Assembly (NCBI GenBank): GCA_964396385.1
Contig: CAYNFH010000063.1
Span: 1-27,994 of the forward strand
Direction of reading: 5' to 3'
From: CAYNFH01 sp964396385
GTDB lineage: Bacteria; Armatimonadota; Chthonomonadetes; Chthonomonadales; CAJBBX01
Length of the DNA stretch: 27,994 nucleotides
How positions within the stretch are numbered: the first letter of the stretch is position 1; every line of letters starts with the position of its first letter. Made by a program: the position numbers and the translations under genes. This document shows positions 12,833 to 20,981 of the stretch, piece by piece. Below the pieces are notes generated by a model. That model was not told the origin of the DNA and ran no database searches. It worked only from the letters and a program-made list of their open reading frames with translations.

Positions 12833-15226
12833 TCAGGCAGCTCTGGCAATTGGGCCTCCTATGCCGCACTGGGCCTCTGCGAGCTTCATGAACGCATCCA
12901 CTGCAGCGGGGTCGAAGTGGCTGCCCGTTCCCTGCAGCAAGTGGTCAATCACCCTTTCTTGCGGCCACGCCTTGCGATAAGGCCTGTCGGAGCTCAAAGC
13001 GTCCCACACGTCCACCACGGCAAACAGCCGGGCCGAGAGCGGGATCTGTTCGCCTTTGAGCCCGTGCGGGTAGCCCGTGCCGTCCCACTTTTCGTGGTGG
13101 TAGTAGGGGATGTCCAGGGCAGGGCGTAGGAAGGAGATGGACGTGAGCAGCTCATAGGCGTAGACAGGGTGCTTCTTCATGATCACCCACTCTTCGTCTG
13201 TGAGCTTCCCGGGCTTCAGGAGGATCTCGTCTGGAATGCCCATCTTGCCGATGTCGTGCAGCAGCGCGCCCCGCCGGATGTGGACAAGCTCTTCCTCCGA
13301 ATGGCCCGCCGCCCGGGCGAGCGCGACAGTTAGCTCTGTCACTCGCTGGGTGTGCCCTTCCGTCTCCTGATCGCGCAGGTCCAGCGCTCTGGACCACCCC
13401 TCGATAGTGGCATCATAGGCCAGGGCCAGCTCGGTGTTGCTGCACTGCAGCTCCTCAAAAAGCGCAGCGCTGTCTATGGCTATCGCCGCCTGCCCGGCAA
13501 GCGTCTGGAGAAACTCCAGCCACTCCGGGTCGGCGCTGAAGGGCCGGCGGAAGAAGACTTCCAGCACTCCCTGCACCGTTCCTTTGGAGATCAGCGGCAC
13601 CGCATAGTAGGACCGGAAGCCCTCCGAGACAAACTGGTCGCGGTGCACAATGGGTTCGGCTGCCTGCTCCAGGGAAGGTACGGCCTCCATCCGCCGCTTG
13701 AGCGCGGCCCTGCCCGCCATGCCCTCGCCAAGCCGTACTCGGCGGCTGCGAAAGCCGCTCCCGCGAAAGCCGCGGCCCAGGCAGAACTCCAGCGTGAGCG
13801 CGTGCGGATTGAGCCGCAGCACGGACGCCGCGTCCACTCCCAGCAGCTCCGCCGTCTTGGCCAGCAGCATGTCCAGAGTGAGGTTCAGATCCAGGCTGGA
13901 GGTGATGGCAACGTCTATGGCGCGCAGCGCGGTGAGCTGCTGGAGCTGGTGCTCCATTTTCTCCGCCGTCTGCTTCCGGTCGGTGATGTCCTTGGTCACT
14001 CCTAGCACACGTTCCGGCCTGCCCTCCTCATTCCGCAGCGCTATCCCCCAGGCAGTCTGCCACCGCACCTCCCCGTCGGAGCGGATAATCCGGTACTCGC
14101 ACGAGAAGCCGGCGCCGGAGCGCCCCACATCGCGCATGTGCTGTTCGATGCGCGCCCGGTCATCGGCATGGACCATGCCCAGGAACGCGTCGAAGCTCCC
14201 CGGAAAGCTGCCCGTATCCAGGCCGCACAGCTTCTCCATCTCAGGCGACCACAGCGCCTCGCCGGTCAGTACGTCCAGATCCCATGTGCCCATGCCGCCG
14301 GCCTGCAGCGCCATCCGAAGCCGCTGATCGCCCTTCCGCAGCTCTTCCTCTGCCCGGCGAGAATCCGTCACATCGGTGACAACTCCCACCAAACGCCAGG
14401 ACTGGGAACCGAGGGCCTGTATACGAACGTCCTCGTGCATCCAGCGAATCTCACCGTCCGCTCGCCTGCACCGGTACTCCACGGAATAGCCAGGCTCGCC
14501 GGCGGCAATGGCGGTAAGGCTCGTGTGGTCCATCCGCTCCTTCTCTTCGTCGAGCTTGGAAGAGTACCACGCGTCGGCGTAGAACTGTCCCGGTTTCATT
14601 GGGATGGGCAGGAATCGCAGCGCCGCCTCCTCGTCCACCACCGAGATTTCCCATTTGAATCCATCGCCATGCTGAACCACCAGCGCATGCCAGAGCAGGC
14701 ACCGCACGCTGGAGATAATGTGGTTGAGCTGTTCTAAGGACTCCAGCCGGTCCGTGACATCGTGGATGATGGCGAGTCCGGTTGTTGGCCCGAGCTGAGG
14801 AAGCGGATGCGAGGTCACTTCGACTTGGAGAATGCGGCCATTCTTGGTGAGGTGCCGCCATTGCCGATCCGCCCGACTGAAGTTTCCTTTTCCGCCCCGG
14901 ATGGCAGCGGCGGCTGCTACGCGGTCCTCCACGGGCCGAATCTCGGGCAAGGTCATGCTCAGGAACTCGTCGCGGGGGTAGCCGTACAGGTCCACCGCCG
15001 CATCGTTGACCGCGAGCAGACTAAGGGAGTCGAAGCAGTAGACCCACATGGGAAGCGGGCTGGCGTCGAAGAGCAGGCCAAGTTCTGTCGAGGCGGGAGA
15101 ACCAGATCTCACGTTTGGGCTCGTACAGACCGGTGCGGCCTCGGCCGAAGAAGCGACCGGTAAGGAGTTACGACGCACTTCCTTGGCAGGGGGAACTGCC
15201 CGTACATCCACTTTCATGTAGCACAT
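12833..15226 (-). CDS. PAS x3 / GAF / HD-GYP protein (c-di-GMP phosphodiesterase candidate)
   Basis: This is a 797-residue cytosolic sensor enzyme. It has PAS domains at about 45-170 (PMWVYCFDSLSLLAVND), 180-295 and 300-425 (each ending DVTDR, DVTDS or DITDR), a GAF domain at about 445-600 and an HD-GYP domain at about 610-785. Motifs HDIGKMGIPDEI (near 657), HHEKWDGTGYPHG (near 718) and DVWDALSSDRPYRKAW are intact. It is co-linear with residues 130-890 of the protein at 3315-6008, without that protein's receiver. A PilZ-like gene follows immediately. The ATG at 15226 has AAGGG three bases upstream; ATG 15217 is an alternative. Confidence 0.93.
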   Translation of the reverse strand: MCYMKVDVRAVPPAKEVRRNSLPVASSAEAAPVCTSPNVRSGSPASTELGLLFDASPLPMWVYCFDSLSLLAVNDAAVDLYGYPRDEFLSMTLPEIRPVEDRVAAAAAIRGGKGNFSRADRQWRHLTKNGRILQVEVTSHPLPQLGPTTGLAIIHDVTDRLESLEQLNHIISSVRCLLWHALVVQHGDGFKWEISVVDEEAALRFLPIPMKPGQFYADAWYSSKLDEEKERMDHTSLTAIAAGEPGYSVEYRCRRADGEIRWMHEDVRIQALGSQSWRLVGVVTDVTDSRRAEEELRKGDQRLRMALQAGGMGTWDLDVLTGEALWSPEMEKLCGLDTGSFPGSFDAFLGMVHADDRARIEQHMRDVGRSGAGFSCEYRIIRSDGEVRWQTAWGIALRNEEGRPERVLGVTKDITDRKQTAEKMEHQLQQLTALRAIDVAITSSLDLNLTLDMLLAKTAELLGVDAASVLRLNPHALTLEFCLGRGFRGSGFRSRRVRLGEGMAGRAALKRRMEAVPSLEQAAEPIVHRDQFVSEGFRSYYAVPLISKGTVQGVLEVFFRRPFSADPEWLEFLQTLAGQAAIAIDSAALFEELQCSNTELALAYDATIEGWSRALDLRDQETEGHTQRVTELTVALARAAGHSEEELVHIRRGALLHDIGKMGIPDEILLKPGKLTDEEWVIMKKHPVYAYELLTSISFLRPALDIPYYHHEKWDGTGYPHGLKGEQIPLSARLFAVVDVWDALSSDRPYRKAWPQERVIDHLLQGTGSHFDPAAVDAFMKLAEAQCGIGGPIARAA

Positions 15227-15547
15227 CTACCCTTCGGGGAGTGAGAGGCGTCTACTGAACACTGGAGGTCCGCAATTCTCACCAATCACTCTATTGTCGG
15301 GCGGAGTAGGCCGCCGCATAAGGGTCTGTTAGGAATCTCACCCGTTCCGCTCGCTCGCACAGCCGTGGACATTCAGGAACAGTGGAACGAGGCTAGCGAG
15401 CAGACGCACGTGGCGGATCCGTTACCCTCCACGGTCGGCCCCTTCGCCCCGACAATTGCGGTGATGGCGCCCCGGCCCGTGGCAAGACCGCCACTATCCG
15501 GCCGCCGGACCACGCTCAAACTTACTCCTTCGGTGGACGGAAGGACA
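15227..15547. other. Intergenic region before the receiver-HDOD gene
   Basis: No gene is clearly supported. The HDOD frame is open back to a GTG at 15365, which would add 61 residues rich in Pro, Ala and Thr without recognisable structure; the later ATG at 15548 is preferred. No distinct promoter was fixed. Confidence 0.3.
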
Positions 15548-16618
15548 ATGAAACACATCCTCTTTGTCGACGACGAGCCAAACATTCTCCAGGGCCTGCA
15601 GCGGATGCTGCGCTCCATGCGGAGCGAGTGGTGCATGCAGTTTGTGGAGAGCGGACCGGAGGCGCTGTCTGCCTTGGCCGAGCTCCGCTATGATGTGATT
15701 GTGTCCGACATGCGCATGCCGGGCATGTCCGGGGCCGAGCTCTTGAACCTGGTGACCGAGCGCCAGCCGGAGGCGGTCCGGATGATCCTGTCCGGCCAGG
15801 CGGACCGCGATCACGCTCTCCGAGCCGTAGGAGCAACGCATCAGTTTCTCTCCAAGCCGTGCGACCCGGAGCTGCTCAAGGCGACCGTGAGCCGGGCCTG
15901 CACGCTGAGGGACCTATTGCCAAGTGAGCCCTTCCAGCGCGTGGTTTCGCAGGTACGGTGCGTGCCCAGTCCGCCTGACCACTACCAGGCGCTGCTCGAT
16001 GGCGTACAGGCGTCTGACGCGAGCGTCGCCGCTATAGCCGAGATCGTGGGAACCGATCCGGCAATGACGGCCAAGATCCTGCAGCTAGTGAACTCTGCCT
16101 TCTTCGGGAGCCCGCGCCAGGTCTGCTCGGCCAGAGACGCGGTGGCGCTCGTGGGGCTGGAGACGCTGCGAGACCTGGTGAAGGGCGAGCACTCCTTCTG
16201 CACGGCTCCTGACCCGACTCCAGCAGGCTTTTCAACACTCCAGTTGCGGGAGCACAGCCTACGTGTGGCCCGCCAGGCGCAGCGGTTTGCGGAAGAGAGT
16301 GGCGGAACGGCGGAGGAGTGCGCCGCTGCCTACACGGCGGGGCTCCTGCACGACATCGGCAAGCTGATCTTCGGCCTGTGCTTCCCTGAGCAGTATCGGG
16401 AAGCCGAAGAAGGCGAGCGGCCACAGGATGTGGAGCGCGCCGCCTTTGGGACGACGCATCTGGAGGTAGGCGCCTATCTGCTTGGCCTGTGGGGTCTGCC
16501 GGATGTCCTGGTGGAGAGCGCTGCCTTCCATCACGACCCCGCTTCCTCCCCGAGCGGCGAGTCCCTGGTGATGACAGCTCTGCATGCCGCAGACCGTCAG
16601 GTGCGTCACTTGGGGTGA
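15548..16618 (+). CDS. Receiver-HDOD signalling protein
   Basis: From ATG 15548 (GGAAGG at 15539-15544) the 356-residue protein has a complete receiver: DD in FVDDEPNIL, phosphoacceptor D54 (IVSDMRMPG), K103 (LSKPCD). An HDOD domain follows (about 135-340), with SVAAIAEIVGTDPAMTAKIL, the NSAFFG segment and HDIGKLIFGLC. HDOD is a relative of the HD superfamily usually without phosphodiesterase activity, used in bacterial signalling and often encoded with c-di-GMP genes. Receiver-HDOD proteins are common in environmental bacteria. It stands next to the divergent HD-GYP gene. A GTG start at 15365 is possible. Confidence 0.9.
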   Translation: MKHILFVDDEPNILQGLQRMLRSMRSEWCMQFVESGPEALSALAELRYDVIVSDMRMPGMSGAELLNLVTERQPEAVRMILSGQADRDHALRAVGATHQFLSKPCDPELLKATVSRACTLRDLLPSEPFQRVVSQVRCVPSPPDHYQALLDGVQASDASVAAIAEIVGTDPAMTAKILQLVNSAFFGSPRQVCSARDAVALVGLETLRDLVKGEHSFCTAPDPTPAGFSTLQLREHSLRVARQAQRFAEESGGTAEECAAAYTAGLLHDIGKLIFGLCFPEQYREAEEGERPQDVERAAFGTTHLEVGAYLLGLWGLPDVLVESAAFHHDPASSPSGESLVMTALHAADRQVRHLG

Positions 16619-16688
16619 TACGCCCGGCTGGGGCACGCGGAGCCGCGGCCCGGAGCCGACGGTCTCGAATGAAAACCCGCCCGACGCG

Positions 16689-16883
16689 TCACTCTAGAGG
16701 GATGTGCCGGGCCACATCTGGAGGGCCGGCCCATTCAAACACGATGTGCAGACGGGTCACGCTCTCCGCCGTACCCTGAACCGCCATGGCAGTCACCACA
16801 TAGCCCTGGTCGGCGAGCTCGTTCAGTACGCGCTCTACCTCATCAGCGTGGTCGGTGACCACGCGGTATACGCACCGCTTCAT
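16689..16883 (-). CDS. Small DUF4177-like protein
   Basis: The 64-residue product (AAGGAAGAGG before ATG 16883) starts MKRCVYRVVTDHADEVERVL, followed by NELADQGYVVTAMAVQG and a beta strand RLHIVFEW. The pattern 'aromatic strand, helix with N-x-L-x-x-x-G, two more strands' is that of the small DUF4177 family, whose function is unknown. No membrane segment. It lies alone, convergent with the HDOD gene. Confidence 0.6.
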   Translation of the reverse strand: MKRCVYRVVTDHADEVERVLNELADQGYVVTAMAVQGTAESVTRLHIVFEWAGPPDVARHIPLE

Positions 16884-17271
16884 CAGCCTCTTCCTTGCTG
16901 AAGTTCGCGCGCACGTGGTTTCAGCGTGCGCATCAGATACCGATACAAGCCAGGCAGCGGCGGTGCACTACAGGGACCTGGCCGGCTTCATAGTTTACAC
17001 TATCCTGCTATCAGATCGGGTATTTGCGAGTATCTTTCTACGCAATCGTCCGCGCACCTGATATTGCGCCATTTGAAGCAGGCTTGAACAACCAGTCGGA
17101 TCGCGTAGCTCCGAGCTACAGGAGTGAGCATCGCGAGAGGCGAACACTGTGTCAAACACGTTCCGCGCTAGTGGCGGCTACGGTTGTATGGGCGCTGCTG
17201 CCAGCCATGGGTCAGCCGACCACTCTGACGCGGCCCGTCCATGGCCGTCCGGCCCCTTGCGGAGGTATATC
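16884..17271. other. Intergenic leader before the receiver-KH operon
   Basis: Nearly 390 bases without a supported gene. It includes a locally AT-rich segment (16989-17046) with TTTACA at about 16994. A weak box pair TTGAAC (17083) and TAGCTC can be drawn, but I cannot fix a promoter. Confidence 0.3.
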
Positions 17272-17745
17272 GTGGAAGCTGAACCGGAGCTACGGGGTAA
17301 GAGCATCGTAATCTGCGAGGACGAAGGGGTTACGGTGATGCAGCTGCAGCGTGCCCTTCGGTACGGCGGGCTGGAGGTCGTGGGCTGCACTCAGTCTGGT
17401 GCGGAGGCTGTGCGTCTAGTACTAAGGACCCGGCCAGATATTGTACTCATGGATGTGCGCCTTAGCGACGAGCTACATGGTATCGAAGCCGCCCGGCGCA
17501 TCCTGGCCCAGTTTCCCACCTGCATCATCATGATGAGCGCCTTCTCCGATGAAGCAACCGTGCAGGCGGCCATGGAGGCAGGAGCAGCCGGCTACCTGGT
17601 GAAGCCACTCCAGACAAGCGCAGTGCTCAGTGCCATAGCCGCCCTCTGGCGACAATCCCAGGAGCAGCCGGTCGTCGCGGCAACCGTTACCGTTAAGCCG
17701 CCCAAGCGGGCTGGCAAGTCCGCAGTCCGCAGGCGAGGCAACTGA
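17272..17745 (+). CDS. Receiver-domain response regulator coupled to a KH protein
   Basis: The preferred start is GTG 17272 because GGAGG sits at 17261-17265; the earlier ATG at 17149 lacks such a site. The 157-residue protein has E16-D17 (CEDEGVTVMQL), phosphoacceptor D61 (VLMDVRLS), Ser89 (MMSAF) and K111 (LVKPL), all the catalytic receiver residues. A Lys/Arg-rich tail (PKRAGKSAVRRRGN) follows the receiver, unlike its relatives. There is no ANTAR or DNA-binding domain. The stop and the ATG of the following KH-domain gene overlap by one base (TGATG), so the two are translated together. This suggests phosphorylation-linked control of an RNA-binding partner, which is inference. Confidence 0.9.
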   Translation: MEAEPELRGKSIVICEDEGVTVMQLQRALRYGGLEVVGCTQSGAEAVRLVLRTRPDIVLMDVRLSDELHGIEAARRILAQFPTCIIMMSAFSDEATVQAAMEAGAAGYLVKPLQTSAVLSAIAALWRQSQEQPVVAATVTVKPPKRAGKSAVRRRGN

Positions 17746-18008
17746 TGGAGGCGTTCATCGCAACGGTCGTGCGAGCACTCGTGGAGCACCCAGAGCAGGT
17801 GACCGTGTGGGCAGGCGAGATTGCCTCGGACGGACGTGTGAGCTACCGCGTGCAAGTGGCGCCGGCCGATGCGCGCTTCGCAATTGGCCGTGACGGCCGG
17901 CTCGCCGATGCGCTGCGGATACTCTGCTGGGCCGTGGCCCGAAAGCAAGGCATGCCCCGTCCGGTTGTGGAGATCGTGGCCGACGAGCGCTCTGGGCCAT
18001 CCGACTAA
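17745..18008 (+). CDS. khpA: Single-KH-domain RNA-binding protein (KhpA-like)
   Basis: The 87-residue protein matches the KhpA (YlqC) family: a helix with ALVEHPEQVTV, a strand, then YRVQVAPADARFAIGRDGRL and a C-terminal helix-strand ending PVVEIVAD. The G-R-D-G loop at 48-51 is the KH-type GxxG that contacts RNA. KhpA proteins are small RNA chaperones usually encoded between rpsP and rimM; here it is instead joined to a response regulator by a TGATG overlap. The usual KhpA length is 75-85 residues, so it is full length. A housekeeping copy elsewhere in the genome is likely, making this a specialised paralogue. It ends 3 bases into a convergent HD-GYP remnant. Confidence 0.82.
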   Translation: MEAFIATVVRALVEHPEQVTVWAGEIASDGRVSYRVQVAPADARFAIGRDGRLADALRILCWAVARKQGMPRPVVEIVADERSGPSD

Positions 18009-18247
18009 GCCGCAATCCGCATCTGCTGCAAAGCCCTCCGACTCCCCAGCACCTTCAGCAAGGCGGCAATGACCTGCGGGGCGAACTGGCTGCCGCTTTG
18101 CCTGGCAATCTCTTCCACCGCTTCCTCGCTCGTCCAAGCGCGCTTGTACGGCCGCTCGTTGGTAAGCGCGTCATAGACATCAGCCACGGCGACAATCCGG
18201 GCGGTAAGGGGAATCGCTTCACCGGCTAGGCCTTGCGGATACCCGCT
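18005..18247 (-). pseudogene. Truncated HD-GYP C-terminal fragment
   Basis: From about 18247 the minus strand encodes SGYPQGLAGEAIPLTARIVA and onwards VADVYDALTNERPYK to the usual QSGSQFAP end, finishing at 18005. That is everything from the GYP motif to the C-terminus of an HD-GYP domain, in one open frame. All sequence before GYP, including the HD catalytic motif, is missing, and homology stops within the inverted repeat that starts at 18244. An ATG at 18187 would allow a 60-residue peptide, but it would be inactive. Confidence 0.8.
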
Positions 18248-18356
18248 GGCCGCCCGCCCGGAGGCAGCACGGACCTCCTAGCTGCTCCCTACGTCCGAGA
18301 GATGATCGCGCCGGGCCAGCCTTGGAGTTCACCGCGCGCCGGGCGGGCGGGCAGCG
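18244..18356. repeat. Long inverted repeat at the HD-GYP break
   Basis: CGCTGGCCGCCCGCCCGG (18244-18261) and CCGGGCGGGCGGGCAGCG (18339-18356) are complementary at 17 of 18 positions, with 77 bases between. The left arm lies where HD-GYP homology ends, so the repeat may be the scar of a deletion or rearrangement, or the arms of a terminator for the kaiC side. Confidence 0.6.
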
Positions 18357-18406
18357 AACCGGACGGACCATGAAGCGTCTTATATCCCACTGCGTTGTGC
18401 ACCCCC

Positions 18407-18446
18407 AGGCGGCAGGGGCGTCCCAATATAGTGGCCCCTGCCGCCT
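18407..18446 (+). promoter_or_regulatory. 13-bp hairpin upstream of kaiC
   Basis: AGGCGGCAGGGGC (18407-18419) pairs perfectly with GCCCCTGCCGCCT (18434-18446) around a 14-base loop GTCCCAATATAGTG. It ends about 107 bases before the kaiC start. The stem shares GGCGGCAGGG with the repeat at 6803. If transcribed with kaiC it would be a strong leader structure; it could also be a terminator from upstream. Confidence 0.5.
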
Positions 18447-18553
18447 CTCCCTCGTCCCGGCACGGGCGATCACACCGGGGCGGGGCAGGAGAGCGCGACC
18501 GCGGCTCCGAACTTTCCGCTGTAGCTGCGACACTTCATTACGAGAGTAAATCC

Positions 18554-20272
18554 TTGAGCCAGGCACACGGCGCTGCCCTTTTCAAGAGCCCTACCGGCAT
18601 TACCGGATTCGACGAGCTTACCGGCGGCGGGCTGCCGCGCGGCCGGCCCACGCTGGTCTGCGGCGGCGCGGGATGCGGCAAGACGCTCTTCGCGGCGGAG
18701 TTCCTGGTGCGCGGCGCCGCCCAGTATGGCGAGCCCGGCGTTTTTATGGCGTTTGAGGAGACCGCGGAGGAGCTGACGGCCAACGTCGCCTCCCTCGGCT
18801 TCGACCTGCAGGACCTGGCCTCGCGCAAGCTAATCTCCGTGGATCACGTGCGCGTAGAGCGCAGTGAGATTGAAGAGACCGGCGAGTACGACCTGGAGGG
18901 CCTCTTCATCCGGCTGGGCCACGCCATCGATTCTATAGGCGCCCGGCGGGTGGTGCTGGACACGGTGGAGAGTCTCTTCGCCGGGCTCAAGGACGACGCC
19001 ATCCTGCGGGCCGAGCTGCGCCGGCTGTTCCGATGGCTCAAGGACCGGGGAGTCACCGCCGTCATCACGGGCGAGCGAGGAGAGGGCACGCTCACCCGGC
19101 AGGGGCTGGAGGAGTACGTCTCCGACTGCGTGATCCTGCTGGACCACCGCGTGGAGAACCAGCTCTCCACCCGGAGGCTGCGGGTGGTGAAGTACCGCGG
19201 CTCCTCCCACGGCACCAACGAGTACCCCTTCCTGATTGATGACGACGGCATCAGCGTGCTCCCCGTAACCGCCCTGGTGCTGGACCACACAACCTCTGAC
19301 GAGCGGGTCTCCACCGGCATCCCGCGCCTGGACGCCATGCTGGGCGGCGAGGGCTACTACCGCGGCAGCAGCGTACTGGTGTCCGGCACGGCGGGCACCG
19401 GCAAGAGCAGCATCGCGGCCCGGTTCGCGGAAGCGGCCTGCGAGCGCGGAGAGACCTGCCTCTACTTTGCCTTCGAGGAGTCCAGGGACCAGGTGGTGCG
19501 CAACATGCGCTCTATCGGCATAGACCTGGGACCGTGCATTGAGCAGGGTCGGCTGAAATTCTTCGCCGCGCGGCCCACCACATACGGCCTGGAGATGCAC
19601 CTGGCCGTGATGCACAAGCGGATAGCGGAATGCAAGCCTCAGGTAGTGGTGGTAGATCCCGTCAGCACCTTCCTTTCCGCCGGATCGCACGATGAGGTGC
19701 GCGCCATGCTCACGCGGCTCATCGACTTCCTCAAATCCCACCAGATCACCGCCCTCTGCACCAACCTGGTGGACGGCGAGCAGGACCAGGAGGCAACGGA
19801 GTGCAGCATCTCCTCCATCATGGACACGTGGCTCCTGCTGCGGGGGGTGGAGAGTGGAGGGGAGCGCAACCGCGTGCTCTACGTGCTCAAATCACGCGGC
19901 ATGGCGCACTCCAATCAGGTGCGGGAGTTTGTGCTGAGCCGGGATGGGATCGACCTGGTGGACGTATACCTGGGACCGGAGGGCGTGCTCACCGGCTCTG
20001 CCCGTCTGGCCCAGGAGGCGCGCTCCCGGAGCACCGAGCAGGAACGTATGCAAGAGAGTCAGCGTCTCCGTGTTGAGGCGGCGCACAAACGGGAGGCGCT
20101 GCAGGCGCAGGTCGCCGCCCTGCAGGCGGAGATTGCAGCCGGCGACGCGGAGCTCAGCGTCCTGGATCAAAAGGAGCGCCGCCGGCAGGCGCGCGAAGAA
20201 GAGGACCGGGAGGAGATGGCGCGGAGCCGCCACGCCGACACGCCCGGCGGCCCTCAAGGAGGACCGACATGA
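18554..20272 (+). CDS. kaiC: KaiC-family clock ATPase
   Basis: This is a double-RecA KaiC homologue of 572 residues from TTG 18554 (weak GAGAG upstream; the open frame runs back to 18395 but contains a hairpin). CI has Walker A GGAGCGKT (37-44), the catalytic Glu pair in AFEETAEEL and Walker B VVLDTVESLF. CII has Walker A SGTAGTGKS (about 276-284), FEESRDQ and VVVVDPVSTFL. At the autophosphorylation site, where cyanobacterial KaiC has Ser431-Thr432, the motif CSISSIMDT has Ser420-Ser421. The last 70 residues are a charged coiled coil rather than the short cyanobacterial tail that binds KaiA, and no kaiA is present. It leads a kaiB-kaiB-kinase operon. Confidence 0.95.
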   Translation: MSQAHGAALFKSPTGITGFDELTGGGLPRGRPTLVCGGAGCGKTLFAAEFLVRGAAQYGEPGVFMAFEETAEELTANVASLGFDLQDLASRKLISVDHVRVERSEIEETGEYDLEGLFIRLGHAIDSIGARRVVLDTVESLFAGLKDDAILRAELRRLFRWLKDRGVTAVITGERGEGTLTRQGLEEYVSDCVILLDHRVENQLSTRRLRVVKYRGSSHGTNEYPFLIDDDGISVLPVTALVLDHTTSDERVSTGIPRLDAMLGGEGYYRGSSVLVSGTAGTGKSSIAARFAEAACERGETCLYFAFEESRDQVVRNMRSIGIDLGPCIEQGRLKFFAARPTTYGLEMHLAVMHKRIAECKPQVVVVDPVSTFLSAGSHDEVRAMLTRLIDFLKSHQITALCTNLVDGEQDQEATECSISSIMDTWLLLRGVESGGERNRVLYVLKSRGMAHSNQVREFVLSRDGIDLVDVYLGPEGVLTGSARLAQEARSRSTEQERMQESQRLRVEAAHKREALQAQVAALQAEIAAGDAELSVLDQKERRRQAREEEDREEMARSRHADTPGGPQGGPT

Positions 20273-20577
20273 GCCAGGAGGAGCAGGCAACCTCCGGCAC
20301 AGACTTCTATGAGCTCAGGCTCTACGTGGCTGGCAAGACCCCCAAGTCGGTGGCCGCTTTTGCCAACCTTAAGCGATTGTGCGAGGAGCACCTGGCGGGG
20401 CGATACCGCATCGAGGTGGTTGACCTGCTAGTGCAGCCGCAGTTGGCGCAGGGAGACCAGATACTGGCCATCCCCACGCTGGTCCGCAAGCTCCCGGAGC
20501 CCATCAAGAAGATAATCGGCGATCTGTCTAACACGGAGCGTACGCTGGTAGGGCTAGACCTGCGCCCGGCCAAATAG
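20269..20577 (+). CDS. kaiB: KaiB-like protein, copy 1
   Basis: The 102-residue protein has the KaiB thioredoxin-like pattern: YELRLYVAGKTPKSVAAFAN, the helix LKRLCEEHLAGRYRIEVVDL, then QPQLAQGDQILAIPTLVRKL with the KaiB cis-Pro region, and GDLSNTERTLVGLDL. It starts at ATG 20269, which overlaps the kaiC stop (ATGA), with AAGGAGG at 20257-20263. KaiB binds the CI ring of KaiC after a fold switch. The second copy lies 32 bases downstream. Confidence 0.95.
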   Translation: MSQEEQATSGTDFYELRLYVAGKTPKSVAAFANLKRLCEEHLAGRYRIEVVDLLVQPQLAQGDQILAIPTLVRKLPEPIKKIIGDLSNTERTLVGLDLRPAK

Positions 20578-20609
20578 CCGGAGTCCGGCCAGGAAGAGAG
20601 TGGAGCGCC

Positions 20610-20960
20610 ATGGCAGACGACATCCCATACGACTCTACGCAATGGTTCGAGTCCGCTGCCTCTGACGGGACGGGCGGGACATACCTGCTCCGGCTCTACG
20701 TGACCGGGAGCACACCCCGGTCCCTCCGCGCCATTGCCAACCTGCAGAAGATATGTGAGGAGCACCTCCACGGAAGGTACGATCTGGAAGTGATCGACCT
20801 GTACAAGCAGCCCCAACTGGCGGCGGGCGATCAGATAGTGGCGCTGCCCACGCTCATAAAGCAGCTTCCGCCGCCGCTCTGCCGGATAATTGGGGACATG
20901 TCGGACACGGAGCGGGTCCTCGTGGGGCTGGACGTGCGCCCGAAGAGTCCCGGACCATAA
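20610..20960 (+). CDS. kaiB: KaiB-like protein, copy 2
   Basis: The 116-residue paralogue has a longer acidic N-terminus (about 24 residues) and then TYLLRLYVTGSTPRSLRAIA, LQKICEEHLHGRYDLEVIDL, YKQPQLAAGDQIVALPTL and GDMSDTERVLVGLDV. It shares the core with copy 1, but the helices and N-terminus differ. Two kaiB genes behind one kaiC are common in non-cyanobacterial Kai operons and may give KaiC alternative partners. GTGGAG precedes ATG 20610. Confidence 0.94.
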   Translation: MADDIPYDSTQWFESAASDGTGGTYLLRLYVTGSTPRSLRAIANLQKICEEHLHGRYDLEVIDLYKQPQLAAGDQIVALPTLIKQLPPPLCRIIGDMSDTERVLVGLDVRPKSPGP

Positions 20961-20981
20961 CTGGAGGAGCCCAGGAGGGGA

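Noticed and set aside
18830..19741. 303-codon minus-strand open frame
   Set aside because: It is antisense to kaiC, where all ATPase motifs are on the plus strand.
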